64,000 nucleotides of DNA from NCBI GenBank assembly GCA_016704275.1, contig JADJAK010000006.1, forward strand, positions 186,001 through 250,000, written 5' to 3'. This DNA comes from Gemmatimonadota bacterium. Lineage in GTDB: Bacteria; Gemmatimonadota; Gemmatimonadetes; Gemmatimonadales; GWC2-71-9. The notes under the pieces are model-generated. The model did no database searches and was not told the origin of the DNA. It was given only the letters and a program-made list of their open reading frames with translations. The translations under genes were made by a program, and so were the position numbers. Below, in pieces: positions 1-8,048 of this stretch. Numbering within the stretch: the first letter of the stretch is position 1; every line of letters starts with the position of its first letter.

Positions 1-343
1 GGACCACGGTCAGGATGCCGAGCGGGCGCCGCCACGATGGCCGCGGGGCGGCGACCTCGGGCACGGAGTCGTCGGGTTCCGGCGTGGCCGCGGCCATCTC
101 GGCGAGGACCTCGCGCGCGCGCTCCGCCTCTTCGGTGGCGACCTGAATCCGCATTGGCCCCACCACCGGATTGAAGGCGCCCACCGAGCGACCCATCCCG
201 AAGAGATCCTGGAGTCCCTCACCCGAGGCGATGATCGAGATCCCCTCGACCTCGAGCATCAGCTTCGCCATGATCATGGCGTTGGTGTCCACCGTGGTGA
301 AGACGGTGGTGACGCCTCCCTGACGTTGCGCCGAGTCGGTCAT
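1..343 (-). CDS. DUF2007-type domain protein (partial, runs off left edge)
   Basis: The reading frame starts at ATG 343-341 and is open to the window edge, giving 114 residues. It begins MTDSAQRQGGVTTVFTTVDT, and the segment with VDTNAMIMAKLMLEVEGI and later VGPMRIQVATEEAERAREVL matches the DUF2007 (putative signal-transducing) pattern of a short alpha/beta domain that ends in a conserved V..E....A...L helix. A basic, Pro-rich linker then leads into a hydrophobic stretch (LGILTVV) at the edge, so a C-terminal membrane segment is likely but unseen. It follows the sterol desaturase-like gene by only four bases, so both are probably in one transcript. The molecular function of DUF2007 is not settled. 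Confidence 0.7.
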   Translation of the reverse strand, partial: MTDSAQRQGGVTTVFTTVDTNAMIMAKLMLEVEGISIIASGEGLQDLFGMGRSVGAFNPVVGPMRIQVATEEAERAREVLAEMAAATPEPDDSVPEVAAPRPSWRRPLGILTVV

Positions 344-347
344 GGAT

Positions 348-1382
348 TCATCCAGTTGTGGGTGCCCCGAAATCTACTCGTCGCTCCGCGTCACCGTACT
401 GCCCCTGCGCCAGGTACTCGGCCCGCACCATGGTCGCCGTCTTGTGCGCGCCGGTGTGACTCCACCCCGGCGGCATCACGAGATAGGCCAGCTTGTGCTT
501 GAGCGCCGGCGCGGCGGCGACGTCGCGCCCGAGCGCCACGAGTTCGCCGAAGTAGAAGTCCCAGAAGCTCCCCGCCTTCATCGGGCGGGTGATGCCGTAT
601 TCCGGCGCGACGTCGGTCTGTTCCGGCTGGAGCGTCCCGAAGGCGCGGTCCCAGACATTCAGGAGGTTGCAGTAGTTGGTGTCGATGTAGAGCGGGTTGC
701 GCGCGTGGTGCACCCGATGATGGGACGGTGTGAGGATCCACCGATTGAGGAACCCCATGCGGCCATCCTTGAGGACGTGCTCGCCGGCGTGGATCCAGGT
801 GCCCCAGGTGCCGTCGATGAACATGATCAGGAAGAGCAGCGGCGGGCTCACGCCGAGCAGGATGCAGATCGACGTGCGAATGGTGTCGGCGTAAGGCGCT
901 TCGAGGAAGAAGTGCGCGTGCGAGACGAAGAGGTTCATCGTCTCGGGGGCGTGATGCGTCGAGTGGAGGCACCAGAAGAGCCGGACCTTGTGCGCCAGGA
1001 AGTGATAGACGAAGTGCGCCAGCTCCCAGACGATGTAGCCGTAGATGAGCCAGTACCAGGTCACCGAGCTCTGGAACGGTGCCATCGGCTGGAACAGCCC
1101 GATGAAGAAGGTCACCGCGGCGATCGAGAGGAAGGTGCCGAGCACGCGGTTGAGCACATAGGTGAAGAAGATCAGCTTGTACTCGCGGACCTTGAACGTC
1201 TTCTCCATCAGCGCCCGGACAATCTCCACCACCAACAGCAGCGGGATGATCGGACCGATCGCGCTCCGGAAGCCGGGCCAGGTCAGCAGACGGCTGTAGT
1301 CGTGGGCCGCGGCCATGTCGAGCCAGCTCTGCAGGCCGAAGAAGCCGATCAATTCCCTGGCAAGGAACTCGAGCGAGGCCAT
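348..1382 (-). CDS. sterol desaturase / fatty acid hydroxylase family membrane protein
   Basis: A 344-residue integral membrane protein of the di-iron fatty acid hydroxylase superfamily. The three histidine clusters are visible and correctly spaced: HFVYH about residue 123, HSTHH about 140 and HHRVHH about 221. Hydrophobic segments lie near 42-56, 68-95, 105-122 and 172-190. Family members use O2 and a di-iron centre to hydroxylate or desaturate lipids such as sterols, carotenoids or fatty acids; the substrate cannot be told from sequence. I place the start at ATG 1382, where the first helix begins. An in-frame ATG at 1418 would add 12 Pro-rich residues; neither start has a clear ribosome binding site. 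The gene is divergent from the DUF6526 gene across a repeat-filled spacer. Confidence 0.85.
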   Translation of the reverse strand: MASLEFLARELIGFFGLQSWLDMAAAHDYSRLLTWPGFRSAIGPIIPLLLVVEIVRALMEKTFKVREYKLIFFTYVLNRVLGTFLSIAAVTFFIGLFQPMAPFQSSVTWYWLIYGYIVWELAHFVYHFLAHKVRLFWCLHSTHHAPETMNLFVSHAHFFLEAPYADTIRTSICILLGVSPPLLFLIMFIDGTWGTWIHAGEHVLKDGRMGFLNRWILTPSHHRVHHARNPLYIDTNYCNLLNVWDRAFGTLQPEQTDVAPEYGITRPMKAGSFWDFYFGELVALGRDVAAAPALKHKLAYLVMPPGWSHTGAHKTATMVRAEYLAQGQYGDAERRVDFGAPTTG

Positions 1383-1418
1383 GAGGGGTCCGGGGTCGGG
1401 GTATGGAGGAGGAAGCAT

Positions 1419-1598
1419 CGATAATCGGTGGTTTTGGCGGTTTGCGCCAGAGGGGACAGCCGATGATTGATGGTCGATGATCGATGATCGATCGTGGATG
1501 ATGGGGGTCGGTACGGGAGACTATCTTCCGAATCGATCATCGATCATCGATCATCGATCATCCCTCCTCCTCTTTCCGCATCCGTCGGGAGTCCCCGC
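1419..1598. repeat. divergent intergenic spacer with GATCATCGATC-type inverted repeats
   Basis: Between the two divergent genes lies a block of GATGATC-type units at about 1461-1505 and a block of ATCGATC-type units at about 1531-1563. The two blocks are reverse complements of each other, so the spacer could extrude as a cruciform around a GC-rich centre. The promoters for both flanking genes must lie here. The same motif recurs at about 10131-10165. Confidence 0.7.
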
Positions 1599-2027
1599 AT
1601 GTCGCAGTCCTTCTCCAATCATGCCCGCTATTTCCCGCCGTTTCACTTCTTCGCCACGCCAGTGCTGACGGTGTACTTCGTCTACACGATCCGTGTGGCG
1701 AGTGAGGTGCGCACCTGGCCGACCGTGCTGGCGGCGGTGGTCGCCTTCGCGCTGATCGTGCAGGCGGTCTCCGCCCGCACGATGGCGCTGACGGTGCAGA
1801 ACCGGGTGATCCGGCTCGAGGAACAATTGCGCATGCAGCGGCTGCTCCCCGCCGATCTGCAGGCGCGGATCGGCGAGCTGTCGGTGGGGCAGTTGGTGGC
1901 GCTGCGGTTCGCCTCCGATGCCGAGCTGCCGGAGTTGACGCGTACCGTGCTCACCCAGGGGATCACCGACAAGAAGGCGATCAAGCGGATGGTCACCACC
2001 TGGCGGCCGGACCACCTGCGGGCATGA
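1599..2027 (+). CDS. DUF6526 family small membrane protein
   Basis: A 142-residue protein starting MSQSFSNHARYFPPFHFF, the typical opening of the DUF6526 family. Two hydrophobic segments (about 15-33 and 40-58) are followed by a charged cytoplasmic tail with RLEEQLRMQRLLP, an ARIGEL(S/T)..QL(V/I)ALRFAS block and an ITDKKAIKRMV segment, all characteristic of this family of unknown function. I chose ATG 1599 because the family's conserved residues begin there and the in-frame sequence upstream is the translated repeat spacer. The stop codon overlaps the start of the downstream lipoprotein gene (ATGA), which suggests translational coupling. Confidence 0.85.
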   Translation: MSQSFSNHARYFPPFHFFATPVLTVYFVYTIRVASEVRTWPTVLAAVVAFALIVQAVSARTMALTVQNRVIRLEEQLRMQRLLPADLQARIGELSVGQLVALRFASDAELPELTRTVLTQGITDKKAIKRMVTTWRPDHLRA

Positions 2028-3181
2028 TGCTGCGGCGCGGTGTGGTGCTGGTCGCCCTGCTCTCGGGCTGCGCCGCCCCGGGGGCGCTCGTGCCACGGGG
2101 CGGTGCGCTGTCCGGCCTGCCGCGATTCGGTGACCGCCAACTGCAGGATACGCTCGCACGCGGCGTGGTGCTGCACCGGCTCGTGGTGGATTCGGCGCCG
2201 TGGGCGATCCAGATCCTCGACATTGACCGGCGGGCCTGCTGGTCGCTCGGCGCAGTGAAGGCGGGCGGCGCCGCGGTCGGTCGAGCGAAGACGACGGAGT
2301 TGCTCGTCAAACGCGGACCGGGCGCGATCGCGGCGGTCAACGCCGACTTCTTCCTCTTCGCGCCGCCGGGGGTGCCTCAGGCCGCGTCGATCGAGGGCGG
2401 GCGACTGATTGCCGGTCCCTCCGTGCGACCAGTCGTGGCCATCACCCCGACTGGTGCACCCTGGCTCGGCGTACTCGCGGCCACCGGCCAACTGGTCGCT
2501 GGCGTCGACACCATCCCGATCACCAGCTGGAATCGCCCGAGTCCCAACGGGCTGGCGTGGTATGATGCGAACTGGGGGAGTCCGGTCGATACCGCCAGCG
2601 GGACGCTGCGCCTCTCGCTCGGTGCAGGGCCGTTGCGTCGCGTCCTTGCGGTGGACAGCAGCGGGCGCGCGACGACCATTCCCCGGGATGGCGGCGTCCT
2701 CGTGGTCGGACGAACGGCGTCGGCCGCGATGCGGCGTACACTCCTGGAGATCGCACCGCGGGGCATCGTCGTCAGTATGACGCTGGCGCCCTTTGCGCCA
2801 ACCGAGGCGGTCGGGGGTTTCCCGATGCTGTTGCGGGACAGCGCCGAGGTCGCCGGACTCGAGGCGGCGGGCGGCGCCAACTTCGGTCCGGTCCGGCACC
2901 CGCGGACGTTGGTCGGCGTGGCCGCCGGCGGGCGGCGGCTGCTGCTCGTCACCGTCGACGGGCGTCAGCCCGGCTACAGCATGGGGATGACGCTGCGCGA
3001 ATCGGCGGCGCTGATGCGCGCCCTCGGCGCCACCGAGGCGATCAACCTCGATGGCGGGGGTTCCACGGCGATGGCGCTGCGCAACGGGCTGGGCGGCGCG
3101 GTGCTGGGCAACCATCCGTCGGACAAGGAAGGCGAGCGCGCCGTCGCCAACGCGCTTGCGGTCGTACGGAGCTGCCGCTAG
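2024..3181 (+). CDS. phosphodiester glycosidase (NAGPA) domain lipoprotein
   Basis: A 385-residue protein with a lipoprotein signal (lipobox LLSGC near residue 16), so it is probably anchored in the periplasm or outer membrane. The body matches the NAGPA/exopolysaccharide phosphodiester glycosidase fold: AAVNADFF near 105, a long middle region, and the diagnostic EAINLDGGGSTAM motif near 345. Members cleave N-acetylglucosamine-1-phosphodiester bonds in animals; bacterial homologues act on cell-surface glycans, but the substrate here is unknown. The start overlaps the DUF6526 stop, and a second ATG lies directly after it. A strong hairpin follows the gene. Confidence 0.85.
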   Translation: MMLRRGVVLVALLSGCAAPGALVPRGGALSGLPRFGDRQLQDTLARGVVLHRLVVDSAPWAIQILDIDRRACWSLGAVKAGGAAVGRAKTTELLVKRGPGAIAAVNADFFLFAPPGVPQAASIEGGRLIAGPSVRPVVAITPTGAPWLGVLAATGQLVAGVDTIPITSWNRPSPNGLAWYDANWGSPVDTASGTLRLSLGAGPLRRVLAVDSSGRATTIPRDGGVLVVGRTASAAMRRTLLEIAPRGIVVSMTLAPFAPTEAVGGFPMLLRDSAEVAGLEAAGGANFGPVRHPRTLVGVAAGGRRLLLVTVDGRQPGYSMGMTLRESAALMRALGATEAINLDGGGSTAMALRNGLGGAVLGNHPSDKEGERAVANALAVVRSCR

Positions 3182-3200
3182 GCGGCTCTGTTCAGCATGC

Positions 3201-3241
3201 CACAAAGCCCGACGATCGGGAATCGATCGGCGGGCTTCGTG
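3201..3241. terminator. hairpin between convergent genes
   Basis: An inverted repeat with about 17-base arms, 15 matching (CACAAAGCCCG... against CGGGCTTCGTG), lies just after the NAGPA stop and before the stop of the convergent PEP-CTERM gene. No T-run follows on either strand, so it may be a Rho-assisted or structural terminator rather than a classical one. Confidence 0.5.
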
Positions 3242-3291
3242 GCGTGTGCTGCGAAGAAACTATCTACACTGCGTCCAACTGCCCTGCGACA

Positions 3292-4110
3292 CTACTTCTT
3301 GCGACGGCGCGCCGCGGCGCCCAGGCCTACCAGGCCAGTCGCCATCAGCGTCATCGAGAGGGGCTCCGGCACGGTGCTGTTGTCGTCCGGGATGCCGACG
3401 CCGGCGATGTCGAACTGCATCCACGAATCGTTGAAGTCCGAATCGCCATTGCCGCCCGGGAGGATGATGTCGCAGGTCCCGAGCACGTCGTCCAGCAGGA
3501 CGCCGTTGCCCAGGTCTTCCATCCGGTACCGGTTGTTGTTCGGCGTCTGGCGGTTGACGCAGCCGGAGTTCATGTCTTCCCAGCCGAACAGAAACTGCCC
3601 GGACTGGTCGATGCCGCCGAGCGTCAACTGCATCAGCACCTGAGCGTATCCGGGGGGCAGCGGATTCGAGTTGCGGGTGTTGCTGCCCGAATAGCGCCAG
3701 TTGTAGCCGAGGCCGAGGGTGTTGTCGGGGACGCGGAGTCCAAGCACCAGTTCTCCGAAGGTGCTGGAGATCGACACCGTCGGCTTCGCATAGGCGCCGT
3801 TGCAGAACGCGAACGCTCCGGTGCCGGCACTGCCGCAGTCGTTGTTGAACATGAAAGTGCCGGCGGTCGTGGGGTCATTGTTGGCACCACTGCCACCGGC
3901 GAAGTTGCCGGCCCAGAAGTACTGGTTGCTGACGAAGCCGGCGTCTTCACCGAGCTGCGTGAGGGTGGCGTCCCAGCAGCCGCTGATCGAGCCGCCGAGG
4001 CCCAACGAGAAGGTGTAGGTGCAGCTTGGCAACTGGGCCGAGGCACGCGCGGGCAACGACGCCGCGCCGACGAGCACGAGGCCGCCGAGGAGGAGCGAAC
4101 GCAGTGTCAT
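3292..4110 (-). CDS. PEP-CTERM sorting domain protein
   Basis: A 272-residue exported protein. It has an N-terminal signal (residues 1-26, ending ARASAQ) and a C-terminal sorting signal: VPEP, a hydrophobic helix (LSMTLMATGLVGLGAAA) and an RRRKK basic tail. PEP-CTERM signals are processed by exosortase/XrtA systems and are linked to exopolysaccharide and biofilm formation. The mature part contains several Cys pairs and many Asn/Gly/Asp residues, with no recognised enzyme motif. Its function beyond surface localisation is unknown. It is convergent with the NAGPA gene; no exosortase is present in this window. Confidence 0.88.
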   Translation of the reverse strand: MTLRSLLLGGLVLVGAASLPARASAQLPSCTYTFSLGLGGSISGCWDATLTQLGEDAGFVSNQYFWAGNFAGGSGANNDPTTAGTFMFNNDCGSAGTGAFAFCNGAYAKPTVSISSTFGELVLGLRVPDNTLGLGYNWRYSGSNTRNSNPLPPGYAQVLMQLTLGGIDQSGQFLFGWEDMNSGCVNRQTPNNNRYRMEDLGNGVLLDDVLGTCDIILPGGNGDSDFNDSWMQFDIAGVGIPDDNSTVPEPLSMTLMATGLVGLGAAARRRKK

Positions 4111-4416
4111 GGAGCATTACCTGTCTAAGACCCAGAGACGAACTACGTGCGCGGAGGCCTTGAACGCGACACACGACAATTGAGGCATCGTGCGATGGGC
4201 ACACTCAATTGGTCTCAAGAGTACCGGGGTGGTGTCCCTACCCACATCGGTCGGAGGGATGGATTTGTGACTAGTCCATTGGGGTGTGCACATGCGGTGG
4301 TCGGCGGCGGAGGGGGCAGATGGTCTCCTCGCAGGCGTCGTGCGCTCCCCTGTCGCCGTCCGATCCCCCAGTGCATCCTTCTGGGTAACACTACCGAGGC
4401 ATTCCAGGAGCCATTG
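4111..4416. other. intergenic region between divergent secreted-protein genes
   Basis: This 306-base spacer separates the PEP-CTERM gene (leftward) and the Cys-rich protein gene (rightward). It contains a perfect 8-base inverted repeat, CAATTGAG at 4177-4184 and CTCAATTG at 4204-4211, separated by 19 bases, which could bind a dimeric regulator. I see no convincing coding sequence or sigma70 promoter in it. Confidence 0.45.
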
Positions 4417-4830
4417 ATGATCTCTCGCCGAGCATTCTCCCAGCACTGTGCCGCCCTCCTGGCCGCGCTGCTGCTCCCGGCGACGGCGCGCGCCCAGGGG
4501 GGAGAGACATCGGGCCCGCACCCGACGCCTCGCCCCAAGATCACCGGTGCCAAGGTGTTGACCGCCGAACAGCTCACGGACACCCCGCACCTGATCCCGC
4601 TCTTCGACTCGGTGCGCGAGCGGCCGGAGATCATGGACGGCATCCGCTGCAACTGCGGCTGCGCCGGCCAGCCGGGCTTCTACTCGCTGCTCTCCTGCTA
4701 CGAAGGCGATGCGATGGCCCGGCTCTGCCCGATCTGCCAGGGTGAGGGGCGGCTCGCTGCCAGACTCCACAAGGAAGGGAAGTCCCTCGCCGAGATTCGT
4801 GTTGCAGTGGATGCGCAGTTCGGCGGCTAG
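4417..4830 (+). CDS. secreted cysteine-rich protein, PCYCGC-like
   Basis: A 137-residue protein with an N-terminal signal (MISRRAFSQHCAALLAALLLPATARAQ) that has a twin-arginine-like SRRAF opening. The mature domain has IRCNCGCAG near residue 73 and CYEGDAMARLCPICQGEG near 93, an arrangement resembling PCYCGC-motif and related small metal- or redox-binding domains. The start ATG 4417 has an AGGAG ribosome binding site six bases upstream, which decides it against upstream in-frame ATGs such as 4147. The role is unknown; the Cys pattern suggests metal binding or a disulphide-rich periplasmic factor. Confidence 0.75.
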   Translation: MISRRAFSQHCAALLAALLLPATARAQGGETSGPHPTPRPKITGAKVLTAEQLTDTPHLIPLFDSVRERPEIMDGIRCNCGCAGQPGFYSLLSCYEGDAMARLCPICQGEGRLAARLHKEGKSLAEIRVAVDAQFGG

Positions 4831-4881
4831 CACGCCGCGAGTGACCCATCTCTTCACCGCCAACCCCCAGGACCTCACGCC

Positions 4882-5766
4882 ATGCCTGCACGCCGAACCT
4901 TGGTGCTCGTTCTGGCGCTCGTCGCCGCCGCCCTCCACCCTGCGTCGGCGCAGATTCGCGCCAGTGAGCTCGGCAGCATCTCGCAGGTGATCGATGGCAC
5001 CAAGCTCACCGTGACCTACTCCCGGCCGCGCGCACGCGAGCGCAGCCCGATCTTCGGCTCCATGCTCGCGCACTGGGGCGAGGTCTGGACGCCGGGCGCG
5101 AATTGGGCCACCACCCTCGAGGCGAGCCAGGACATCACCATCAACCAGCGCGCGGTGCCGAAGGGGAAGTACTCCGTCTGGATGATTCTCAGGGAGACAG
5201 GGGACTGGACGCTGGTGCTCGACCCGGACTTCAAGCGCTTTCACACGGAGCCGCCCGACTCCACGCCGAAGCAGGTGCGGCTGCCGATCCGCGTCGAGCA
5301 GGCACCGTTCGTGGATGTGCTGACATGGTCGATGCCCGAGTTGACGATCAGTGGCGGCACGCTGGCCATGCAATGGGGCACCACGAAGGCGAGCATGACG
5401 GTCGGGGTGAAGCCCTCGCTGACTTTCACCTTGCCGCAGGCGGAGGCCGCGCCGTATCTCGGACGCTGGGAATTCGCGGCGAAGGATGGTGGGCGGCGCC
5501 CGCCGACGTCGATCACCTTCAGCTACGAGAACGGCACCCTCAAGGGGCGCTTCGATCCCAACGTCGATTGGATGGGGACCTTCGCGATGATCCGCGTGGC
5601 GCCGGACATCTTCGTGCCGGGGCTGTACGACGGGAAGGGGCAGATCTACGATGTGCTGCGGCCGGACGTCGTCTTCACCTTCAAGCGCGTGGCCGGGAAG
5701 CCGGTGTCATTCGAGGAGCGCTATGAGGACGATACGCTGGCGGGGACAGGAACCAGGAAGCCGTAA
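4882..5766 (+). CDS. DUF2911 domain secreted protein
   Basis: A 294-residue protein with a clear signal peptide (cleavage after ASAQ, about residue 24). Residues 25-180 carry the DUF2911 pattern: SQ.I.GT.LTVTYSRP..R.R.IFG near 34, WTPGANWAT near 70, the VPKGKYS(V/L)W segment near 92 and GDWTLVLD near 107. A second C-terminal beta-rich section follows (about 190-294) with GTFAMIRVAPDIFVPGLYDG. DUF2911 proteins are common in Bacteroidota and Gemmatimonadota and have no established function. The gene lies 51 bases after the Cys-rich protein gene and is probably co-transcribed with it. Confidence 0.85.
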   Translation: MPARRTLVLVLALVAAALHPASAQIRASELGSISQVIDGTKLTVTYSRPRARERSPIFGSMLAHWGEVWTPGANWATTLEASQDITINQRAVPKGKYSVWMILRETGDWTLVLDPDFKRFHTEPPDSTPKQVRLPIRVEQAPFVDVLTWSMPELTISGGTLAMQWGTTKASMTVGVKPSLTFTLPQAEAAPYLGRWEFAAKDGGRRPPTSITFSYENGTLKGRFDPNVDWMGTFAMIRVAPDIFVPGLYDGKGQIYDVLRPDVVFTFKRVAGKPVSFEERYEDDTLAGTGTRKP

Positions 5767-5780
5767 CTGGCGGTCATCGC

Positions 5781-6272
5781 TCAGAGCGTCTTGGCGTAGA
5801 AGCTTCCACATCGCGTGTGGCCGGTGTTGCCCATCGGCCCCGCCAGTGGCGTGTACTGCAGGCGCTGGTAGAGCTTGGCCGCCTCGACCATGCTCCCGAG
5901 GGTCTCGAGATAGACCACGCGGTACCGACGATTCCGCGCTGCCTCCTCCAGGGTCATCATCAGCTCCCGCCCGAGCCCGAGGCCGCGCGCCTCGGGGAGG
6001 AAGTACATCTTCTTCAGTTCGCAGGTGTCCGCATCACCCCCCGCCAACGGCGCGATCCCGCCGCAGCCGATGACACGACCCGCGCCATCGTCGACCACGA
6101 GCAGCAATGATCGCGGGACGTCGTACGTCTCGTGCATCTCGTCGACCTCGGCATCTTCGATCGAGAAGCCGGGGCCGACGGCACCGTACGACGTCATCAC
6201 GCTGCGGATGATCGCCGCGATGGCAGGGTTGTCATCGGGGTGACTGGGGCGGAGGTACGGCTTGGGGGGCAT
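5781..6272 (-). CDS. GNAT family N-acetyltransferase
   Basis: A 163-residue GNAT-fold protein that transfers an acyl group from acetyl-CoA to an amine. The acetyl-CoA binding motif A is visible as KKMYFLPEARGLGLGRELM (about residues 92-110), followed by the motif B helix VYLETLGSMVEAAKLYQRLQY. The N-terminus (YLRPSHPDDNPAIAAIIR) is the usual first strand and helix. The substrate is not predictable. It is convergent with the DUF2911 gene, 14 bases apart. An AT-rich patch with repeated ATCACGT lies upstream. Confidence 0.85.
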   Translation of the reverse strand: MPPKPYLRPSHPDDNPAIAAIIRSVMTSYGAVGPGFSIEDAEVDEMHETYDVPRSLLLVVDDGAGRVIGCGGIAPLAGGDADTCELKKMYFLPEARGLGLGRELMMTLEEAARNRRYRVVYLETLGSMVEAAKLYQRLQYTPLAGPMGNTGHTRCGSFYAKTL

Positions 6273-6298
6273 GACGGCTCCACGAGGCAGCGGGTCGC

Positions 6299-6324
6299 AT
6301 CACGTGAAGAAAAAAATATCACGT
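6299..6324 (-). promoter_or_regulatory. AT-rich putative promoter/operator with ATCACGT repeats
   Basis: Two direct copies of ATCACGT (6299-6305 and 6318-6324), 19 bases apart, flank a run of A residues. In this GC-rich chromosome such an AT patch just upstream of the leftward GNAT gene is a plausible promoter with an operator. No matched -35 box was found. Confidence 0.3.
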
Positions 6325-6361
6325 CTCGGTCCGAAGGGCGACCCCCTCGCGCCACGACTCG

Positions 6362-8002
6362 TCAGCGGAGCAACGCGACCAGCAACTGGGCCAGGACAAT
6401 CTTCGTGATCATCGCGACCGGATAGACCGTGGCGTAGCCGATGTGCGGAATGTCATTTCCGGTCTGTTCGGTCGCATAACTGAGCACTGCCGGCGAGGTC
6501 TGCAGGCCACCGAGTGTGCCGATGAGCAGCGACATCGGCATCTTGAGCAGTCGATGCCCCACCCACAGCGTCAACAACGCGGTGGTGCACGTGATGACCG
6601 CACCGGAGGCCAGGAGCAGCAGGCCGCCGCGACTCAGCAACGTGGAGAGGAACGCACCACCGGCCCGAGTTCCGATGCCCGCCAGGAAAAGCACGAGCCC
6701 GAACTGGCGCAGGGTGAGGTTGGCGCTGTACGAAAGATTCCAGAGCAGGGGACCGCTGCGGTCGACCTTGCTCAGCAGCAGCGCCACCAACAGCGGCCCC
6801 CCCGCGATGCCGAGATGAAAAGTCCCGCCGCCGGGGATCGGCACCGGCACCATGCCGAGGAGGAGCCCCATCACGAGTCCGAGCGAGAAGGTGAGGATAT
6901 CGATCTCGCTCAGGTGACGATACGAATCGCCGAAGAAGGCGCTCACGTCGGCGACCCGCTCCCGTGGCGCGACGAAGCGGACGCGGTCGCCTGGCTGGAG
7001 CAGGATGTCGTCGCTGGCGAGAAAGTCGAGGTCGCCCCGCCGAACCCGAGTGACCACGGCGCCGAAGCGCTGCTCCAGATCGAGGTCACCCAGGCGGCGG
7101 GCCAGGACCAGCGGATTGGAGACAAAGACGCGGCGGTTGTCGAGCAGCCGACGATCGAACTCGAGTGGCGCTTCCACGGCGAACCCGAGATGTGCCGTGA
7201 CGCGGTCGACATCCTCCGCCGAGCCGATCACGCTCACCATGTCGCCGTCGCCGAGGGTGGTGGCCGCACCCACCAGGGTGACCTCGTGGGCGCACAACAC
7301 GCGGACGAAGCGGAGGTGCCAGTCCCGACGCGTCGTCAACTCGGCGATGGCCACCCGCGTCCCATCCGGCCGGACGACTTGGATGGTGCGATTGATGAGC
7401 GGCACCGTGGTGGCACCCAGGTCGCGCAACTCCACCGCCTCGCGCGGGTAGTCGACGTTCCAGAGCCGCTGGGCCACGGAAATGGCGGTCATCACGCCGA
7501 GGACACCGATGGGATAGGCGATCGAGTAGCCGACGACGGGGTCGTCGAGCACGCCGGCGTCGAGGGTGACGGGAGGCAGGTGACTGAGGAATTCCAGGAC
7601 GCCGGCCAAGGCGGGGGTATTGGTCAGGGCCCCGGTGAAGAGGCCGGCGGTCTGCGCCGCGCCGAGGCCGAGCAATCGGTGGAGGCCGACGGCGAGGGCG
7701 GCCCCGACGAGGAGCATCGACACGACGAAGACGTTGTCGCGGAGCCCGCGGCGACGCAGTGCATCGAAGAAGGCGGGGCCGCTTCCGAGCCCGACCGTGT
7801 AGACGAAGAGCACCAGCCCGAGTTGATAGACGATCTCGGGCAGCTTCAGCGCCGGGTCGACGGCGCCGAACGCGAGCCCGACGAAGAGGACCGCCGCGAT
7901 CCCCAGTCGGCTCTGGCCGACGCGCAGCCGCCCCAGCGGAAAACCGATGGCGGCGACCGCAAATAGGAGGAGCAACGGACTCGCCTGCAGCAGCGTGATC
8001 AC
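6362..8002 (-). CDS. AspT/YidE/YbjL family putative transporter with two TrkA-C domains
   Basis: A 546-residue protein with the architecture of the aspartate:alanine exchanger family. An N-terminal set of hydrophobic helices (about 1-190) carries the duplicated motif LPEIVYQLGLVLFVYTVGL and GLFTGALTNTPALAGV. Two soluble RCK_C/TrkA_C regulatory domains follow (about 200-275 and 285-355), and then a second membrane half repeats the motif (LGLVLFLAGIGTRAG; GTLGGLQTSPAVLSYA). Family members exchange dicarboxylates or amino acids across the inner membrane; the substrate here is unknown. The start is GTG at 8002. Confidence 0.87.
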   Translation of the reverse strand: MITLLQASPLLLLFAVAAIGFPLGRLRVGQSRLGIAAVLFVGLAFGAVDPALKLPEIVYQLGLVLFVYTVGLGSGPAFFDALRRRGLRDNVFVVSMLLVGAALAVGLHRLLGLGAAQTAGLFTGALTNTPALAGVLEFLSHLPPVTLDAGVLDDPVVGYSIAYPIGVLGVMTAISVAQRLWNVDYPREAVELRDLGATTVPLINRTIQVVRPDGTRVAIAELTTRRDWHLRFVRVLCAHEVTLVGAATTLGDGDMVSVIGSAEDVDRVTAHLGFAVEAPLEFDRRLLDNRRVFVSNPLVLARRLGDLDLEQRFGAVVTRVRRGDLDFLASDDILLQPGDRVRFVAPRERVADVSAFFGDSYRHLSEIDILTFSLGLVMGLLLGMVPVPIPGGGTFHLGIAGGPLLVALLLSKVDRSGPLLWNLSYSANLTLRQFGLVLFLAGIGTRAGGAFLSTLLSRGGLLLLASGAVITCTTALLTLWVGHRLLKMPMSLLIGTLGGLQTSPAVLSYATEQTGNDIPHIGYATVYPVAMITKIVLAQLLVALLR

Positions 8003-8048
8003 AGTGTCGCAAGATACCTGTGTCGACCGCTGCAGGCCGCCGCCGAGC

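Noticed and set aside
342..1424. Long plus-strand reading frame opposite the sterol desaturase-like gene
   Set aside because: Rich in Arg/Glu/His with no domain pattern; it is the antisense of a conserved gene with three histidine clusters.
5103..5726. Second reading frame inside the DUF2911 gene
   Set aside because: No domain and entirely inside a conserved coding region.
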